This document shows positions 34,250 through 46,248 of a stretch of DNA of 64,000 nt, one piece after another. The stretch comes from Panax quinquefolius (lineage: Eukaryota; Streptophyta; Magnoliopsida; Apiales; Araliaceae). Where the stretch lies: NCBI GenBank assembly GCA_020205615.1, contig CM035173.1, positions 31,588,293 through 31,652,292 on the forward strand. The letters run 5' to 3'. The notes below the pieces were generated by a model. It saw only the letters and a program-made list of their open reading frames with translations, searched no databases and was not told where the DNA came from. Within the stretch, counting starts at the first letter, position 1. Each line of letters begins with the position of its first letter. The translations under genes were made by a program, and so were the position numbers.

Positions 34250-35630
34250 TATCTTAGGAAGCAAGAATCGATGAAGAAGGAATACTTGAGTCGACTCCGG
34301 ACTTTGTGTTCTAACGACCACGATTTAAAGTATAATATCATGATGGAGCGCCTGACACACCATTTGCAATCCATCACAGGAGTACCAAAATGTATCATGA
34401 TATTAAATCATACATTTTGGTGGAAGCAATATGAAGAGAGAGAGAGATATAAGCATTTGTTTATCTCGAGGTGTCTAACTTGTCAGCGAGTTAAGCGGAG
34501 CATCAAGTACCAAAAGGTCCATTGCAACCACTTGAAATTCGAAATGGAAGTGGGAGCACATTACCATGGATTTAGTTCTGGGGTCTTCTAAGGTTTCTCA
34601 AGGCGTTGATGCGATTTGGGTCATTGTTGATAGATTGACCAAATCTGCTCATTTCTTCTGCAAATCTGAGAAACTTATACACTTGAGCGTCTTGCTTTCG
34701 TATGTACATAAGCGAGATTGTAAAATGCATGGTATCTTAGGTATCCATAGTTTACGATCGAGACCAAGATTCACTTCGATTTTGGGTTAGTTTGCAAAAA
34801 GCTATATGAGCGCAGACTTTACGATTTAGCTTCGGCATATCATCCTCGAGACGGACGGACGATCGGAGAGGACTATTCAAACTCTTGAAGATCTATTAAG
34901 ACTACGTGTCCTTGATTTCAGGGAGTTGGGACAAGTTCTTACCATTGGTGGAGTTTTCCTACTGACAACGATTATCAAGCAAGTATTGGCATGGCTCCAT
35001 TCGAGCATTGTATGGAAGAAAGTGTCGTTCTCGATTATCTTTGGGATGAGGTGGGTGAAGCAACGTTGTTGGGAATAGGAGTTGAATGCGTATGACTACG
35101 GAAAAAGATTGAAATGATCCGACAACGTATAAAAACCTCACAAAATCGACAAAAAGGTTATCTTGATCTTCATGAAAGGGCGTGGAATTCGATATAGGAG
35201 ATCATGTGTTGTTAAGAAGTTGCTCCATGGAAAGGAGTTACAAGATTTGGAAGGAGAGGAAAACTTAATCCTCGATTCATCGGTCCATTTTAATCCTCGA
35301 TCGAGTAGGAGCGTGGCCTATAGACTCGCTTTCTACATGAAATATGTCTAAATGTTCATAACGTTTTTCACATATCTATATTACGTAAATATGTGAAAGA
35401 CCGAACCATATTATTGAGTTAGAGCAGGACGAAATAGCGGAAGATTTGGCGTATGAAGAGGTTCTGTTCAAATTTTGGATAAGAAAGAACATATTCTACG
35501 CTCGAGGTTATACCTCAAGTCGAAGTTTTATGGAGGAACCACGATGTTGAGGAATGACTTGGGAGTTAGAATCTGAAATGAAATCAAGGTATCCTTACCT
35601 CTTGACATACAGTCACGTACCCTAATTTAG
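34250..35630 (+). pseudogene. TE-H integrase and chromodomain
   Basis: The HHCC module is readable at 34360-34500 (His pair around MIMLN-HTFWW, then CLTCQRVK). Catalytic core: TMDLV at about 34562 (first Asp), IVDRLTKSAHFF, then SRPRFTS at about 34757 where the second Asp region is shifted, and SERTIQTLEDLLRL at about 34864 (Glu). The C-terminal part shows the HGKELQDLEGEENLILDSS-type and MSKCS-HN-VFHIS-type regions in several frames to about 35400. The chromodomain, about 35440-35610, includes LDKKEHILR, VIPQVEVLWRNHDVEE, then a one-base loss in an A-run. It ends near SRYPYL. Confidence 0.85.
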
Positions 35631-35643
35631 AGTGAAATTTCAT

Positions 35644-35655
35644 AAGAAGGGAGGT
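35644..35655 (+). other. Polypurine tract of TE-H
   Basis: AAGAAGGGAGGT directly before TGTAAGACCC of the 3' LTR. Confidence 0.85.
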
Positions 35656-38288
35656 TGTAAGACCCGACTTTTATAAATAAAGATGAATTTTTCTATAAAT
35701 ATTATTTTTGAATATTATGGAATAAATTTGATATAATGTTATAGTTGTGGGTAATATTTATAAATTTTTAAAAAGTATGCAAGTTGTTATAAAATATTAG
35801 TTTGGTGGGAATATTCTTTTTTGTTAGGGAATATTAAATACTGATAGCTCAATCATTGGTGGACCCCACAACATTATTGTCGGATTGAAAAGCGACAAAA
35901 ATATTTTATAAAAATAACGGCGGAGAGGTATTCTGAATTAAAAGCTGTTGAACTACCGGTGGTAAAAAATGCGATGTCTGGCGTGGTTGCGTAGTAGCAC
36001 CGCGGTATTGATTATTGATGCTTCGTGAGAAGTCAACCGGTATGCTCGATTATTACTCTGATAATTCTTTTGCATCATATCTCTTATATTATTGATTCAA
36101 TTATTGTCACGATATCATCATATAATATGTTATAGTATTAAATCGATAATTGAGGCGACAAGATTATAAATGATTAATAATTATTGAAAGATTAAATATG
36201 TGTTGATTTGTGGTAAATTTGATTTGTGGGGGTTTGATTATTTCTATGAGGGGCTTCATGATAGTATTTACTCTTAAATCGATAGTAATTACCCTTGTGA
36301 ATAGTATTTACCTTAAATCGATAGTAATTACCCTTGTGAATAGTATTTACCTTAAATCGATAGTAATTACCCTTGTGAATAGTATTTACCTTTGTCAATA
36401 GTAATTATCCCTTGTGAATAGTATTTACCTTAAATCGATAGTAATTACCCTTGTGAATAGTATTTACCTTAAATCGATAGTATTTACCTTACGTTAATAG
36501 TAATTACCTTTGCAGACGTCGAACCACTTGTCGTTTCACATTCTGAGCGTCGAACCACTTGTCGTTTCACATTCTGAGCGTCGAACCGATTAAATCGAGC
36601 CACTTGCTTTTCACACGGCGGTGCTTAAGCTAAAATCTTCTATAAATAGAGGCTGGGGCTTCATTATTTTCACGAATTCATTCAAGCTATAGAGAGAAAG
36701 TATAGAGAGAATAAGAGAAAGAAGAAGAGTATTTTGTTCTTACTACTTTTGCTTTGCGATATTCAATCTCTACCAAATGTAAGGGGTGTTATTCTTTCTT
36801 ATTCATGAAGAAAGCTGTTGTTATTCCATTGCTTATTATTACATTGGAATAACTTTGTATAAGTGGTTTACCTATACTTGGTGACATTCTTCTATTATTA
36901 CATTTGGAACATCACATGCATGTGTTTTACAGGACACAGTTAAAATCTTTATTATTATTATTGGAACATCACATGCATGTGTTTTACAGGACACAGTTAA
37001 AATCTTTATTATTACATTGGAACATCACATGCATGTGTTTTACGGACTGGTTAAAATCTTTATTATTACATTGGAATATCTGTCATGTGTTTTACACGGA
37101 TGCAGTTCCATCTTTATTATTACATTGGAACATCACATGGTTGTGAATTTCACGACACAGTTCCGTTATTTTATTATTATTGTTGGAATAACTTTTATGC
37201 ATGCGATCTATCGCATGCATGGTGATTTCTTTTGTTATTCCATTCTTTATTATACCCGGTTGGTTAAAACTTTGACTTACATACTCCATGAAATTAGTAG
37301 AATATCCTTGATATTTGCGTTTCATCGATATCTTTTCATGGAAATATTCTTGATCATTCTTGAATTTTACTCTACAAAAGCGATGTCATGTTGACAATTT
37401 GGGCGTTAATAATTCTGGATAAAATAATTCTTGAACTTGTTTTATTGAATTCTTATATCATTGTCATCATCCTCGTATTTATATTTTTTGAAAGTCATCG
37501 TGGCACATGTAGTGCATAGATGGACTTGGTATGATTATGACCGAGAGACTATTGGTTGTAATCATGGTAGTAATGTTACAAATGATGTGATAAAAATCCT
37601 CGATGGTAGTAGTGCATTGATGGGCGATTGTTGGCATGATCATGACCATTAATGAATACCTGAAATATTCTTGGCGCGTGAATGCGTGAATAATTGTGGT
37701 GCGTGATACTAAAAAAGAATATCCTTGGCGTAGTGCGGGGTGATTCGATGATGTGGAATATTTATTAAAAGTGAGTCTCGGCTATATAACGATGATGAAA
37801 AACCTTTTAAAACCTAAAAGATAGTAGACTTTATTTTCTACTTGACTCTTTTAATGGATTGCATATTCATTGCTGATTAAAAGCGGGTTGTCTATTGTAT
37901 TTTATCGGTTTAACATTATTGAAGACTATTGATAATTTATTACGCATTATCTTAGTCATAATATTTCTTCTTGGGCTAGTTGAGCTCACCCTTTCTTTCC
38001 TTTTATTCTCTTGAAAATGATAATATAGGCTGGGGCCGAGTCGGGAAGCAGTGATGGTCTGAAGATAGCATTAGTAGTCCTCACTATTACGTAAAATAGT
38101 GTGATAATAAGCTATAATGAGGACTTTTTGTTTGAGTTTGTATAATATCTAGTAGGCGATATTTGTATTTAAACTCACGATTTATGTCGTATTATACCAC
38201 GACAGTTATGTTAATAAGTTGTATTTAAATTACATACCATGTAAGTGGCGACTCAAGAGATGGGTGATGTATACCTAATTTTGGGGCC
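35656..38288 (+). repeat. 3' LTR of TE-H
   Basis: 2633 bp, starting TGTAAGACCCGAC. The U3 39-bp array is at 36262-36508, TATAAATA at 36641-36648, and the 59-bp repeats at 36900-37150. The end block reads TTTTGGGGCCAC instead of TTTTGGGGCGTCACA, then passes directly into minus-strand protease of TE-G. Confidence 0.9.
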
Positions 38289-39744
38289 ACAGAATCACGT
38301 CAAATGCAAGTATTTTTAATGAAATAAGATCAACGAGGTAATGTGAGAGTGCCGATTTGAACCAAACAAGACTTATAAGCGGTGGATGTAATGAAGGTTT
38401 CTCCAAAGCGGAGTTTCCACAGATAAGTCGAAGTCTAATTTCTCCGGTCAAATTTAATCGATGGTATGAGTAGGAGAAATAAAGAATGGGTGAAGCCGGT
38501 ATCAAATAAAGTATAGACTTCATTAGAGTTTATTATAAGCTTACCCGTGATGACCTCATTCGGGTTCCTTGCTCTCTGGAGGTCACAACAAACGCTTCTC
38601 CCTTGCATTACCGGTTTTGACTTTTACGGGGGATGACCTTTGGTGCCTCCATCCTAGCTGAATTTGTCTTTGATAAGCAACAAAATCGAGCTAAGTGACC
38701 TTCTCTTCCAAAATTATAACATGCTTTGAATGGCGTGGCGCGATTTGGTGATGTGTCCCTCTCCTCGCATTTGAAGCATATGATAGGTGGTCTTTCTCCA
38801 TCCTTAACAACGGGTCTTTGGTCTTGGCGTCTTTCCATCATTGTTGAATCTCCTTTTCTTGAAATGTCCATTCTTATTGTTTTGTACGATTTACCACCAA
38901 AGTGGTTACCATATCGCTTTGTTGATTCCCTCACGCTTGTTGTCGGTAACTTCATTTACTCTCATTGGTATTATAATTTTGCTTACGCATTCTTTTTAGT
39001 TCGCGTTGACTCGTTATCGCGCTCCACTAATGAGCCCTATTTACAACATCCGAATACAAACACGGTTTATGAGAAATAAGATGTTGGCGTATCTCGACCT
39101 CAAACCTCTTAAAAATATTCGCGTCATTCTCTCTTCATTATCCACCAGTGGGGCCTTGAAGTGATAACTCATAAATTTTGCCTCGTATTGCGACACGGTC
39201 ATATTGTTTTGTTCCAACTTGATAAACTCCACCTCCTTCATGTATGGCGAATACTTTCAAGAAAGTATTTGTCGTTGAACGACTCTGGAACTTCTCCCAA
39301 GATATCTTGATCTGACGAGGTTGAGTCGTTTCTGGAATTCCCACGATGTCTCTTCTCTCAGCGAAACATAAAAGCGTGAAGGAAACCTTTGCTCCTCGGA
39401 GCATCCCAAGACATCAAATATCTTGGTAATCTGCTTTATCCATGCTTCCGCCTGAAGTGGTTTTGGCTCTCCCTTAAACTCCGGTGGTCCCGGCTCCTTG
39501 AAGCTGTTTAGCGGTGGCCTTGAAGAGTTTTTCGTGTTTCCACCTCGTTTTGGGCGAAATCGCTCTGCTTTCTTTGTTGCATGAATTACATAAAGCCTCG
39601 AACATTTGATCATTCATCATTTGGTCGGTGTTGTTATTTGCATGAGGATTATCGCCTTCGATGCACATTATCACGATTATTGATATGTGGTGAATCAGCG
39701 ATCGCTGTGCTCCATTCTTCTTCTCAACATTCTCGAGATGTCAT
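38289..39744 (-). pseudogene. TE-G gag and partial protease
   Basis: Minus strand. Gag starts at 39744 (ATGACATC, shifted after three codons). A 118-codon frame (39613-39257) carries FKEPGPPEFKGEPKPLQAEA, WIKQITKIFDVLGCSEEQ; the next frames carry ILGEVPES-type, KEVEFIKLEQNNMTVSQYEA and FLRGL. The C-terminal frame 38955-38608 has KGDSTMMERRQDQRPVV, CFKCEERDTS and CYNFGREGHLARFC, where the second Cys of the knuckle is Phe. Protease runs from about 38600 to 38289 (GETFITSTVYKSC-type, LISLKILAFDVIL) and is cut by TE-H just before the ILGIDWL block is complete. Confidence 0.85.
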
Positions 39745-39911
39745 TTTGAGATCTTGCCACAAAACAAAGGTTAATTGACATGTAACATATTATCCCTATA
39801 TTACGTGAGCCAATAAAATAGCCGTAAACTTGGGTGGGTCATACTTAGCGAAGGTATTCCCGTCTCTCCTCTCCTAGTACTATTCTCACATCTTAGCCGG
39901 ATCGTATCCTA

Positions 39912-39924
39912 GCTACGATACCAA
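39912..39924 (-). other. Primer binding site of TE-G
   Basis: TTGGTATCGTAGC on the minus strand, just inside the 5' LTR. Confidence 0.8.
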
Positions 39925-39925
39925 T

Positions 39926-42516
39926 TGTGGCGCCCCAAAAATTAGGTATACATCACCCATCTTGGGTAGTCGGATCGTAGTCTGAAATTTAAATACAACT
40001 TACTAATATAACTATAAATGTATAATCTGACATAAAGCGTGAGTTTGAATACAAATATTGTCTACTAGATATTATACAAACTCAAAAGGAGTCCTCATTA
40101 CAATTATTTTCACATTATTTCACGGAATAGTGAGGACTACTAATCTTATCCTCTGGACCATTACTCAGTTCCCAGGCTAAGTCCCGGCTATATTCTCATT
40201 TCACGAAGAGAACGGTGAAAGAAAGGGTGAGCTCAACTAGCTTTCGATAAGAAATATTATGACTAAGATAATGCGAGAATAAATTATCATTAGCCTAAAA
40301 AGCAGTGTTAAGCGATAAAATATAATGAACATCAAGTTTAACTACGGTGAACCAACGATCCATTAAAAGAGTCAGTAGAAAATAAAATCTACTATCTTTT
40401 ATGATATAAAAGGTTTTTCATCACTATTATAAATTTGAGACTCGACTTTAATAAATATTCCACATCATCGAATCACCCCTGCTTTCTGACGAATGATATT
40501 CTTTAGTATCAAACACCACAATTATTCATGCACTACGGGCGAGAATATTTGTCTATTCATTAATAATCATGATCATCGTACCAACAATTATCCATCGATG
40601 CACTACGGACCCTTTGAGGATTTTACCATATCATTTGTAACATTACGGTCAAGCTGATTACAACGAATAGTCTCTGGTCATAATCATACCAAGTCCATCT
40701 ATGCACTTCTGGCCCACAGATAACTTTCAACATAATATAAACATGAGGATGATGACAATGATATAAGAATTGATAAAATAAGTTCAAGAATTAATTTATC
40801 TAGGAACCAATAACATCAATTTGTCGACATGATCTTTGCTTTGTAAGTAAAATTCAAGAATCTTTGAGAAGAATATTTTCATGAAAGGATCTTTGGATGA
40901 AGCCTTGAAATATCGAGGATATTCCACTAATTTCATGGAGTATAAAAGTCGAAGTTTTAACTTATTGGGTATAATAAAGAATGGAATAACAAAAGAAATC
41001 ACCGTGCAATGCGATAGACGCATACAGGCGAGTTATTCAAATGAATAATAAATAACGGAATTGGTCGTCCGTAAAAAAGCATGTGACGGGATATTCCATG
41101 CGAATAATAAAGAATGGAACGGTCCGTAAGTAAAACACGAGACGAGGATATTCAGCGAAATAATAATAAAAAAGCGAGAACCAGGTCCGTGTAAAACACA
41201 CATGCAATGGATGTTCCAATAGAATAATAATAAAAATTTTAAACCAGTCCGGTGTAAAACACCACGAGCAGGATGTTCCATAGAATAATAATAAAAAGCG
41301 GAACCGGTCCGGTGTAAAACACACGAGCAGGATGTTCCAATGAATAATAGAAGAATGTCACCAAGTATAGGGTAAACCACGTTATCTGAGTTATTCCAAC
41401 GAATAATAAGCAATGGAATAACAACGATTCTCTTCATGAATAAGAAAGAATAACACCCTTACTTTTAGTAGGAGATTGAATCTGCGGATAGTATAGTAAC
41501 AAAATACTCTTCTTCTTTCTCTCTTATTCTCTCTATACTTTCTCTCTCTATAAAGCTTGAATGAATTAAATGAAAATAATGAAGCACTAAGCCTCTATTT
41601 ATAGAAGATTTCTAGCTTAGCACCTACCATGTGAAAAGCAAGAGTGGCTTGACATTTGGTGATGTGAAAAGAAAAGTGGTTTGGCCTTTTGTAATGTGAA
41701 GCGACAAGTGGTTCGGCGCTTTAATAATGTGAAGCAACAAGTGGTTCGGCGTCTGGTAAAGGTAATTACTATTGATGAAGGTAATTACTATTCACAAAGG
41801 TAATTATTATTGAAGGTAATTCTTATTGACGAAGAGACTCTTAGATGATGACATATAGGGCCCCCCATAAAATAATCAAACTTACCACAAACGTCTCATA
41901 ACAGACTCTTTATATACATCAAGGATTGAATAAATATTACCACAAATCATTTTATTTTTAATCAACACATAATTAATCTTTCAATAATTATTAATCATTT
42001 ATAACTTGTCGTCTCAATTATTGATTTAATACTATAACATATTATCTGAGATGATCTTGTGACAATAATTGAATCAATAATATAAGAGATATGATCGTGA
42101 ATTCTTGTGTAATATTTGAGCATAGGTGAGTGACTTCTCACGTAAGCATCAATAATCAATATCATGTCTTCTTATCTGACTACGCGTATTCTTCGTACTT
42201 TTACTAAGGGGTAGTTCAGCGGTTTAACGGTAACACCTCTGCTAGTTATTTTATAGAAAGATAATTTTGTCGTTTTTACTACTACGACAATACTTGGTTA
42301 ATGGGGTCCACCAATGATTGGTAGTCGTTATGAATATTCCCCAGAAAAAAAAAAATTATTCCCAGAACCAAGCGAATATTTTATAACAACTTGCTTACTT
42401 TGCAAAATTTATAAATATTACCCACAACTATAACATTATATCAAATTTATTCCATAATATTCAAAAATAATATTTATAGAAAATTCATCTTTATTTATAA
42501 AAGTTGGGGTCTTACA
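39926..42516 (-). repeat. 5' LTR of TE-G
   Basis: 2591 bp from TGTGGCGCCCC (plus coordinates) to GGGGTCTTACA, closely related to the TE-H LTRs. U3 arrays are shorter here: only a few GTAATTACTATTGA units at 41755-41835 and the GTGGTTCGGCG repeats at 41640-41760. Confidence 0.9.
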
Positions 42517-42521
42517 GCTAC
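42517..42521. repeat. Target site duplication GCTAC (right) of TE-G
   Basis: Matches 27407-27411 exactly. Confidence 0.85.
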
Positions 42522-43230
42522 TTCCTCAAGTCAGAACTCGCATTTCTTCAGCTTGGCATATAACTTGTTGTCACGGAGCCTTTGAAGTACAAACTTTAAA
42601 TGGTGCTCATGATCTTCACGTCTTTTGGAATAGATGATGATGTCATCAATAAAGAGAACAACGAACTAATCCAAATATTCCTTGAATACACGGTTCATCA
42701 TATCCATGAAAGCCGCAGAAGCATTAGTCAATCCAAAAGACATGATTAGGAATTCACAATGCCCGTACCAAGTTCTGAAGGCAGTCTTCGGAATATCCTC
42801 AATTTTAATTTACAGCTGATGATATATAGAACGAAGATCGATCTTTGAAAAGAATTGTGCTCCTTGCAACTGGTCAAACAGGTCATTAATGTGAGGTAGC
42901 GGATACCTATTATTGATGGTGACATGGTTTAATTCCTAGTAGTCAATACAAAGTCACATACTCTCGTCTTTCTTCTTTACGAATAAAACAGGAGCATCCC
43001 AATGAGATGTACTAGGACGAATGAAACCGATGTCTAACAACTCCTGAAGTTGGACCTTTAACTCCTGAAGTTCAATAGGAGCCATTCGATATGGGGTTTT
43101 AAAAATGGGTTTTGTACCCGGTTCAAGGTCAATAAAGAATTCAACTTCATGTTATGGGGGTAGACCGGGAAGTTCTTCAGTCAGGAAATTCATCAACAAT
43201 AGAAATATTATTCAAATATGACGTATTTTT
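42522..43230 (-). pseudogene. TE-E reverse transcriptase, palm and fingers
   Basis: Minus strand, continuing from 27411. The catalytic block [10 protein letters not shown] is readable near 42630-42660. [14 protein letters not shown] lies near 42680-42735, [14 protein letters not shown] near 42760, [10 protein letters not shown] near 42845 and KKDESM.LCIDY near 42950. A TAG stop at 42936-42938 follows CIDY where the usual Arg precedes ELNHV. Further upstream, the linker PLKPITVI / LIKKWMSSFLSP-like region reaches 43230. Nonsense changes here sit in otherwise well-aligned sequence, so this looks like true decay. Confidence 0.85.
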
Positions 43231-43329
43231 GTTTAAGTCCATAACATGGGCTAAGAAAGCTTGACATCCATTTTTTAATAAATGAATGGCTTTATTGCTT
43301 GATATGATAGTGAATGACTTTAGTGATTT

Positions 43330-43690
43330 GGTTGCTTAAATTCGCATAACAGGTTGGTTAAGAATATGAATACTAACAACCTTACGAAAACAATCAATTT
43401 TGGCATGATGAGTAGTTAACCAATCAATCCCTAAAATCACATCAAATGCAAGTATCTTTAAAGAGATAAGATCAATAGGTAATGTGATGGAGCCAACTTG
43501 GATCAAGCAAGATTTATAAGCAGATGGATGTAATAAAATTTTCTCTAACAGAGTCTCCACGAGATAAGTCAAAGTCTAATTTCTTGGTCAGTCAAGTATT
43601 AAGCCTGAGAAGGAGAAAAAAAGAATAGGTAGAACCAGGTATCTAGTAAGGTATAAACTTGAAAATTCAAAATTAGCTTACCCCGTGATC
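43330..43690 (-). pseudogene. TE-E aspartic protease
   Basis: The 78-codon frame 43572-43336 reads YKSCLIQVGSITLPIDLISL, KILAFDVILGIDWLTTHHAK and FRKVVSIHILNQPVMRI, so the second conserved protease block (ILGIDWL) is intact. Upstream, ITGKLI (about 43685) and the DTG region near 43640 (YLVLPILFFSPSQ in the wrong frame) are shifted. Confidence 0.8.
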
Positions 43691-44905
43691 ACCTCGTTTG
43701 GGTTCCTCACGTTTTGGCCGATTCGACAAACGCTCTTCCAGAACCACGTGATTTTGACTTATCCGGGATACCGTTGGAGTCACCAATCCTCGCTTGAACT
43801 TGGTTTTACTTTCTGAGCGATCTCGAGCTATATAGCCCTCCTTTCCAAAGTTATAACATACCTTGGATTGTTGTGGACAGTTTGGGCTGATATGTCCCTC
43901 TTTCCCGCATTTGTAACATCTAACTGGTGGTCGATCTCCTCCCTTAGAATTTGTTGTTGGTCTTTGGTCTTTCTTCTTTGGTGTCTTCCCGTCATTGTTG
44001 AATCTCCTCTTTCTAAAATTTCCACTTGACTCACCTCTTCTATTATCATGGCCACGATTACCACCCGAGTGGTTACCGCCTTTGTCCGTCTTTTTCCCTC
44101 CACACTGGTTATCATCGTTCTGATGACTGTTGTCACCGGTATGACCCTGGTTGTGGCCCTCGGTTGAGTATAATCATTATCTCACTCTAATAATTGAGCC
44201 TTATTGACAATATCTGAATACAGAGAAAATTTATGAGAGATAAGGTATTGACAAATCTCGGGTTTTAGACCTCTCAGAAACATCCGCGTTATACGTTCCT
44301 CATTTTCTACCAAATGAGGTGTGAACACAGATAACTCATGAACTTCGCCTCGTCTTTGAGACACTGTCGTATTTTTTTGTTCGGTCTAATAAACTCTACC
44401 TCCTTCATATGACAAATGCTTTGGAAAGTACTTGTCATTGAAACGATTCTAAATCTTTCCCAAGACATGTTGAAAAGCACTGGTGGTAGTGCAGCTTCCG
44501 CAATTCTCACCAAGTGTCGCCTCTCCACGGAACATAAAGGTGGCGAATGGAACCTTTTGTTCCTCAAATGCATCCCAAGACATGAATATCTTGGTAATTT
44601 GCTTGACCCATGTTTCCGCTTAATCGGATCGGACTTTCCCAAATCTGGTGGTCCCAACTCCTTGAATCAGCTTGGTTGTTTAATGAATAGCGTGTTGCCA
44701 TCATTTCCACCAAGTATTTTATACACGAGTCTCCTCGTCGATTTTTTCATGAGCGCAAAAGCTCCTAAACATTCCATCATTCATCGTTTGCTCGGTAGTG
44801 TTGTTTACAGGAGGAAAATTGTCTTCTGTTGCACGTTCTCTGGTTTGTGACTAAAGGTTGTTCCACGGTCTCATACACTCCATTGTTAACGTTCTCGGTG
44901 ACCAT
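43690..44905 (-). pseudogene. TE-E gag
   Basis: The start at 44905 reads MVTENVNNGV, like the starts of related gags. Capsid pieces occur in several frames: LDPIKRKHGSSKLP-like, MGPPDLGKSD (near 44650), and FLRGLKPEICQYLISHKFSL (44300-44210). A first CCHC knuckle, CYKCGKEGHISPNC, is intact near 43880-43920. The second is degenerate, with Phe for the second Cys, Tyr for His and Arg for the last Cys. The fraction of Asn/Arg-rich linker (44136-43930) is high, as usual in these gags. Confidence 0.8.
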
Positions 44906-45079
44906 TCTTAAATCATCATCATAAAATAAGGTTAATTAAACAAATTAACATATCACATAATATCCCTATATTATGACCGACCCAACAAATAAGCTTAGAT
45001 AGGACACACTTAGCGAAAGATTTACTTATCTCTCCCTCCTAGTTCTATTCTCCGATCTCCGCCGTAGGCCGTATCCTAA

Positions 45080-45092
45080 GCTTTGATACCAA
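45080..45092 (-). other. Primer binding site of TE-E
   Basis: TTGGTATCAAAGC on the minus strand: initiator tRNA-Met type with one central change. Confidence 0.8.
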
Positions 45093-45093
45093 C

Positions 45094-46248
45094 TATGGCG
45101 CCCCCCAAAATAGGTATCAACACCCATCCTGAGTCGCCAAATACATGGTACAGAAAGCAAATTACAACTTCAATAATACAATTGTCGTATAAAATACGAC
45201 AACACATACTGTGAGTTTAAATACAAATATTGTCTTCTAGATAATATCCACACCCAAATAAGTCCTCATTACAATTATTCATACACTATTTTACAGAAAT
45301 AGTGAGGACAGCTAAAATATCTTTCTAGAACAATCACTCCATACCCCGACTCAATCCTACTATGTTCTCACCTCCTGAGAAGAAAAATGGAACAAAAAGG
45401 AAAAGGGTGAGCTCAACTAGCCCAGTAAAGAATATTATGACTAAGATAATATACAACAAATTATCATTAGTCTTCAGCAGGGGAAAAATCGATAGAATAT
45501 AATAGACAACAAGTTTTAGATCAACAAATATAAGCGAAGCTTGACAATCCATTAGAAGAGTTACGTAGAGAATGAATTCTACCATCTTCTAAGATTTAAG
45601 AGTCCATCATCAATATTTTATCCCTGTAACATCAATCAATATACATCTTTTAATCAAATATTCATCTTTGCACTACAGGCCAAAGATATTCATTTATTTC
45701 ACCGGTTGGTCATGTTCATCTCAACACCTGTTCATCTTTACACAACGGGCCAAAGATATTCATCAGTTAATCATTCATCTTTGCACTACAAACCAAAGAT
45801 ATTCAGTAATATCATCATTTAGGACTAAGGATGATGAAAAATATTTTAAAGAAAACGAATCCAGTGAGACAGAAGAACAAATATTAGGGATTCGTATAAC
45901 AGTTTATCCAAGATCAATAATACTTCATAATAACCAATTGTGAAACATAATTTAAAATAAAGATCAAAACATGGATACAATCAAAGATAGTAACCATAAT
46001 AGACATCTTGGACAAAAAGAAGAAAATTTTATTTTTCGGTGAATAGTGTCGTATTTGTGAATAATGTCGTATACATGAATAGTAACCCCGACATAAAAAG
46101 TTTCAAATTTGATTAAAAAGTTCACCAATATTTTGGCATAATGATATTGAAGAAAATAATATCATTTAAGAAGAAAATAACATCCCTTACCTCAAAATAA
46201 CGGTACTTCTGATCGGAATATCGGATAGAAAGCGAAGGAAACTTATCT
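45094..46248 (-). repeat. TE-E 5' LTR, PBS-proximal part
   Basis: From TATGGCGCCCCCC (plus coordinates) through the CATCTTTGCACTACAGGCC repeats (45660-45810) to the TE-I insertion at 46249. It continues at 54648. Confidence 0.85.

Larger units (their letters stand above)
28203..38288 (+). mobile_element. TE-H: near-complete chromovirus with two LTRs and all domains
   Basis: 10.1 kb on the plus strand: 5' LTR 28203-30847, PBS 30850-30861, gag from 31020, protease, RT, RNase H, integrase, chromodomain, PPT 35644-35655, 3' LTR 35656-38288. Domain order (integrase after RNase H) and the chromodomain make it a Ty3/gypsy chromovirus; long LTRs and the motif set suggest Tekay/Del. The outermost bases of both LTRs are lost (the 5' end lacks TGTAAGACCC, the 3' end reads GGGGCCAC), so no target duplication can be seen. 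The polyprotein is broken by many small shifts. LTRs match closely outside C/G positions, so insertion looks recent. Confidence 0.9.
27412..42516 (-). mobile_element. TE-G: chromovirus inserted in TE-E, disrupted by TE-H
   Basis: The outer limits are exact: TGTGACGCCCCC at 27412 and GGGGTCTTACA ending at 42516, flanked by GCTAC. What remains is the distal part of its 3' LTR (27412-28202), a protease and gag block (38289-39744), a PBS (39912-39924) and a full 5' LTR (39926-42516). Everything from the PPT side of the 3' LTR through integrase, RNase H and RT to mid-protease is missing, and TE-H occupies that place. Insertion of TE-H was therefore accompanied or followed by deletion. Confidence 0.85.

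Noticed and set aside
44416..44850. 144-codon plus-strand frame
   Set aside because: Antisense to TE-E gag, whose motifs are readable on the minus strand of the same bases.
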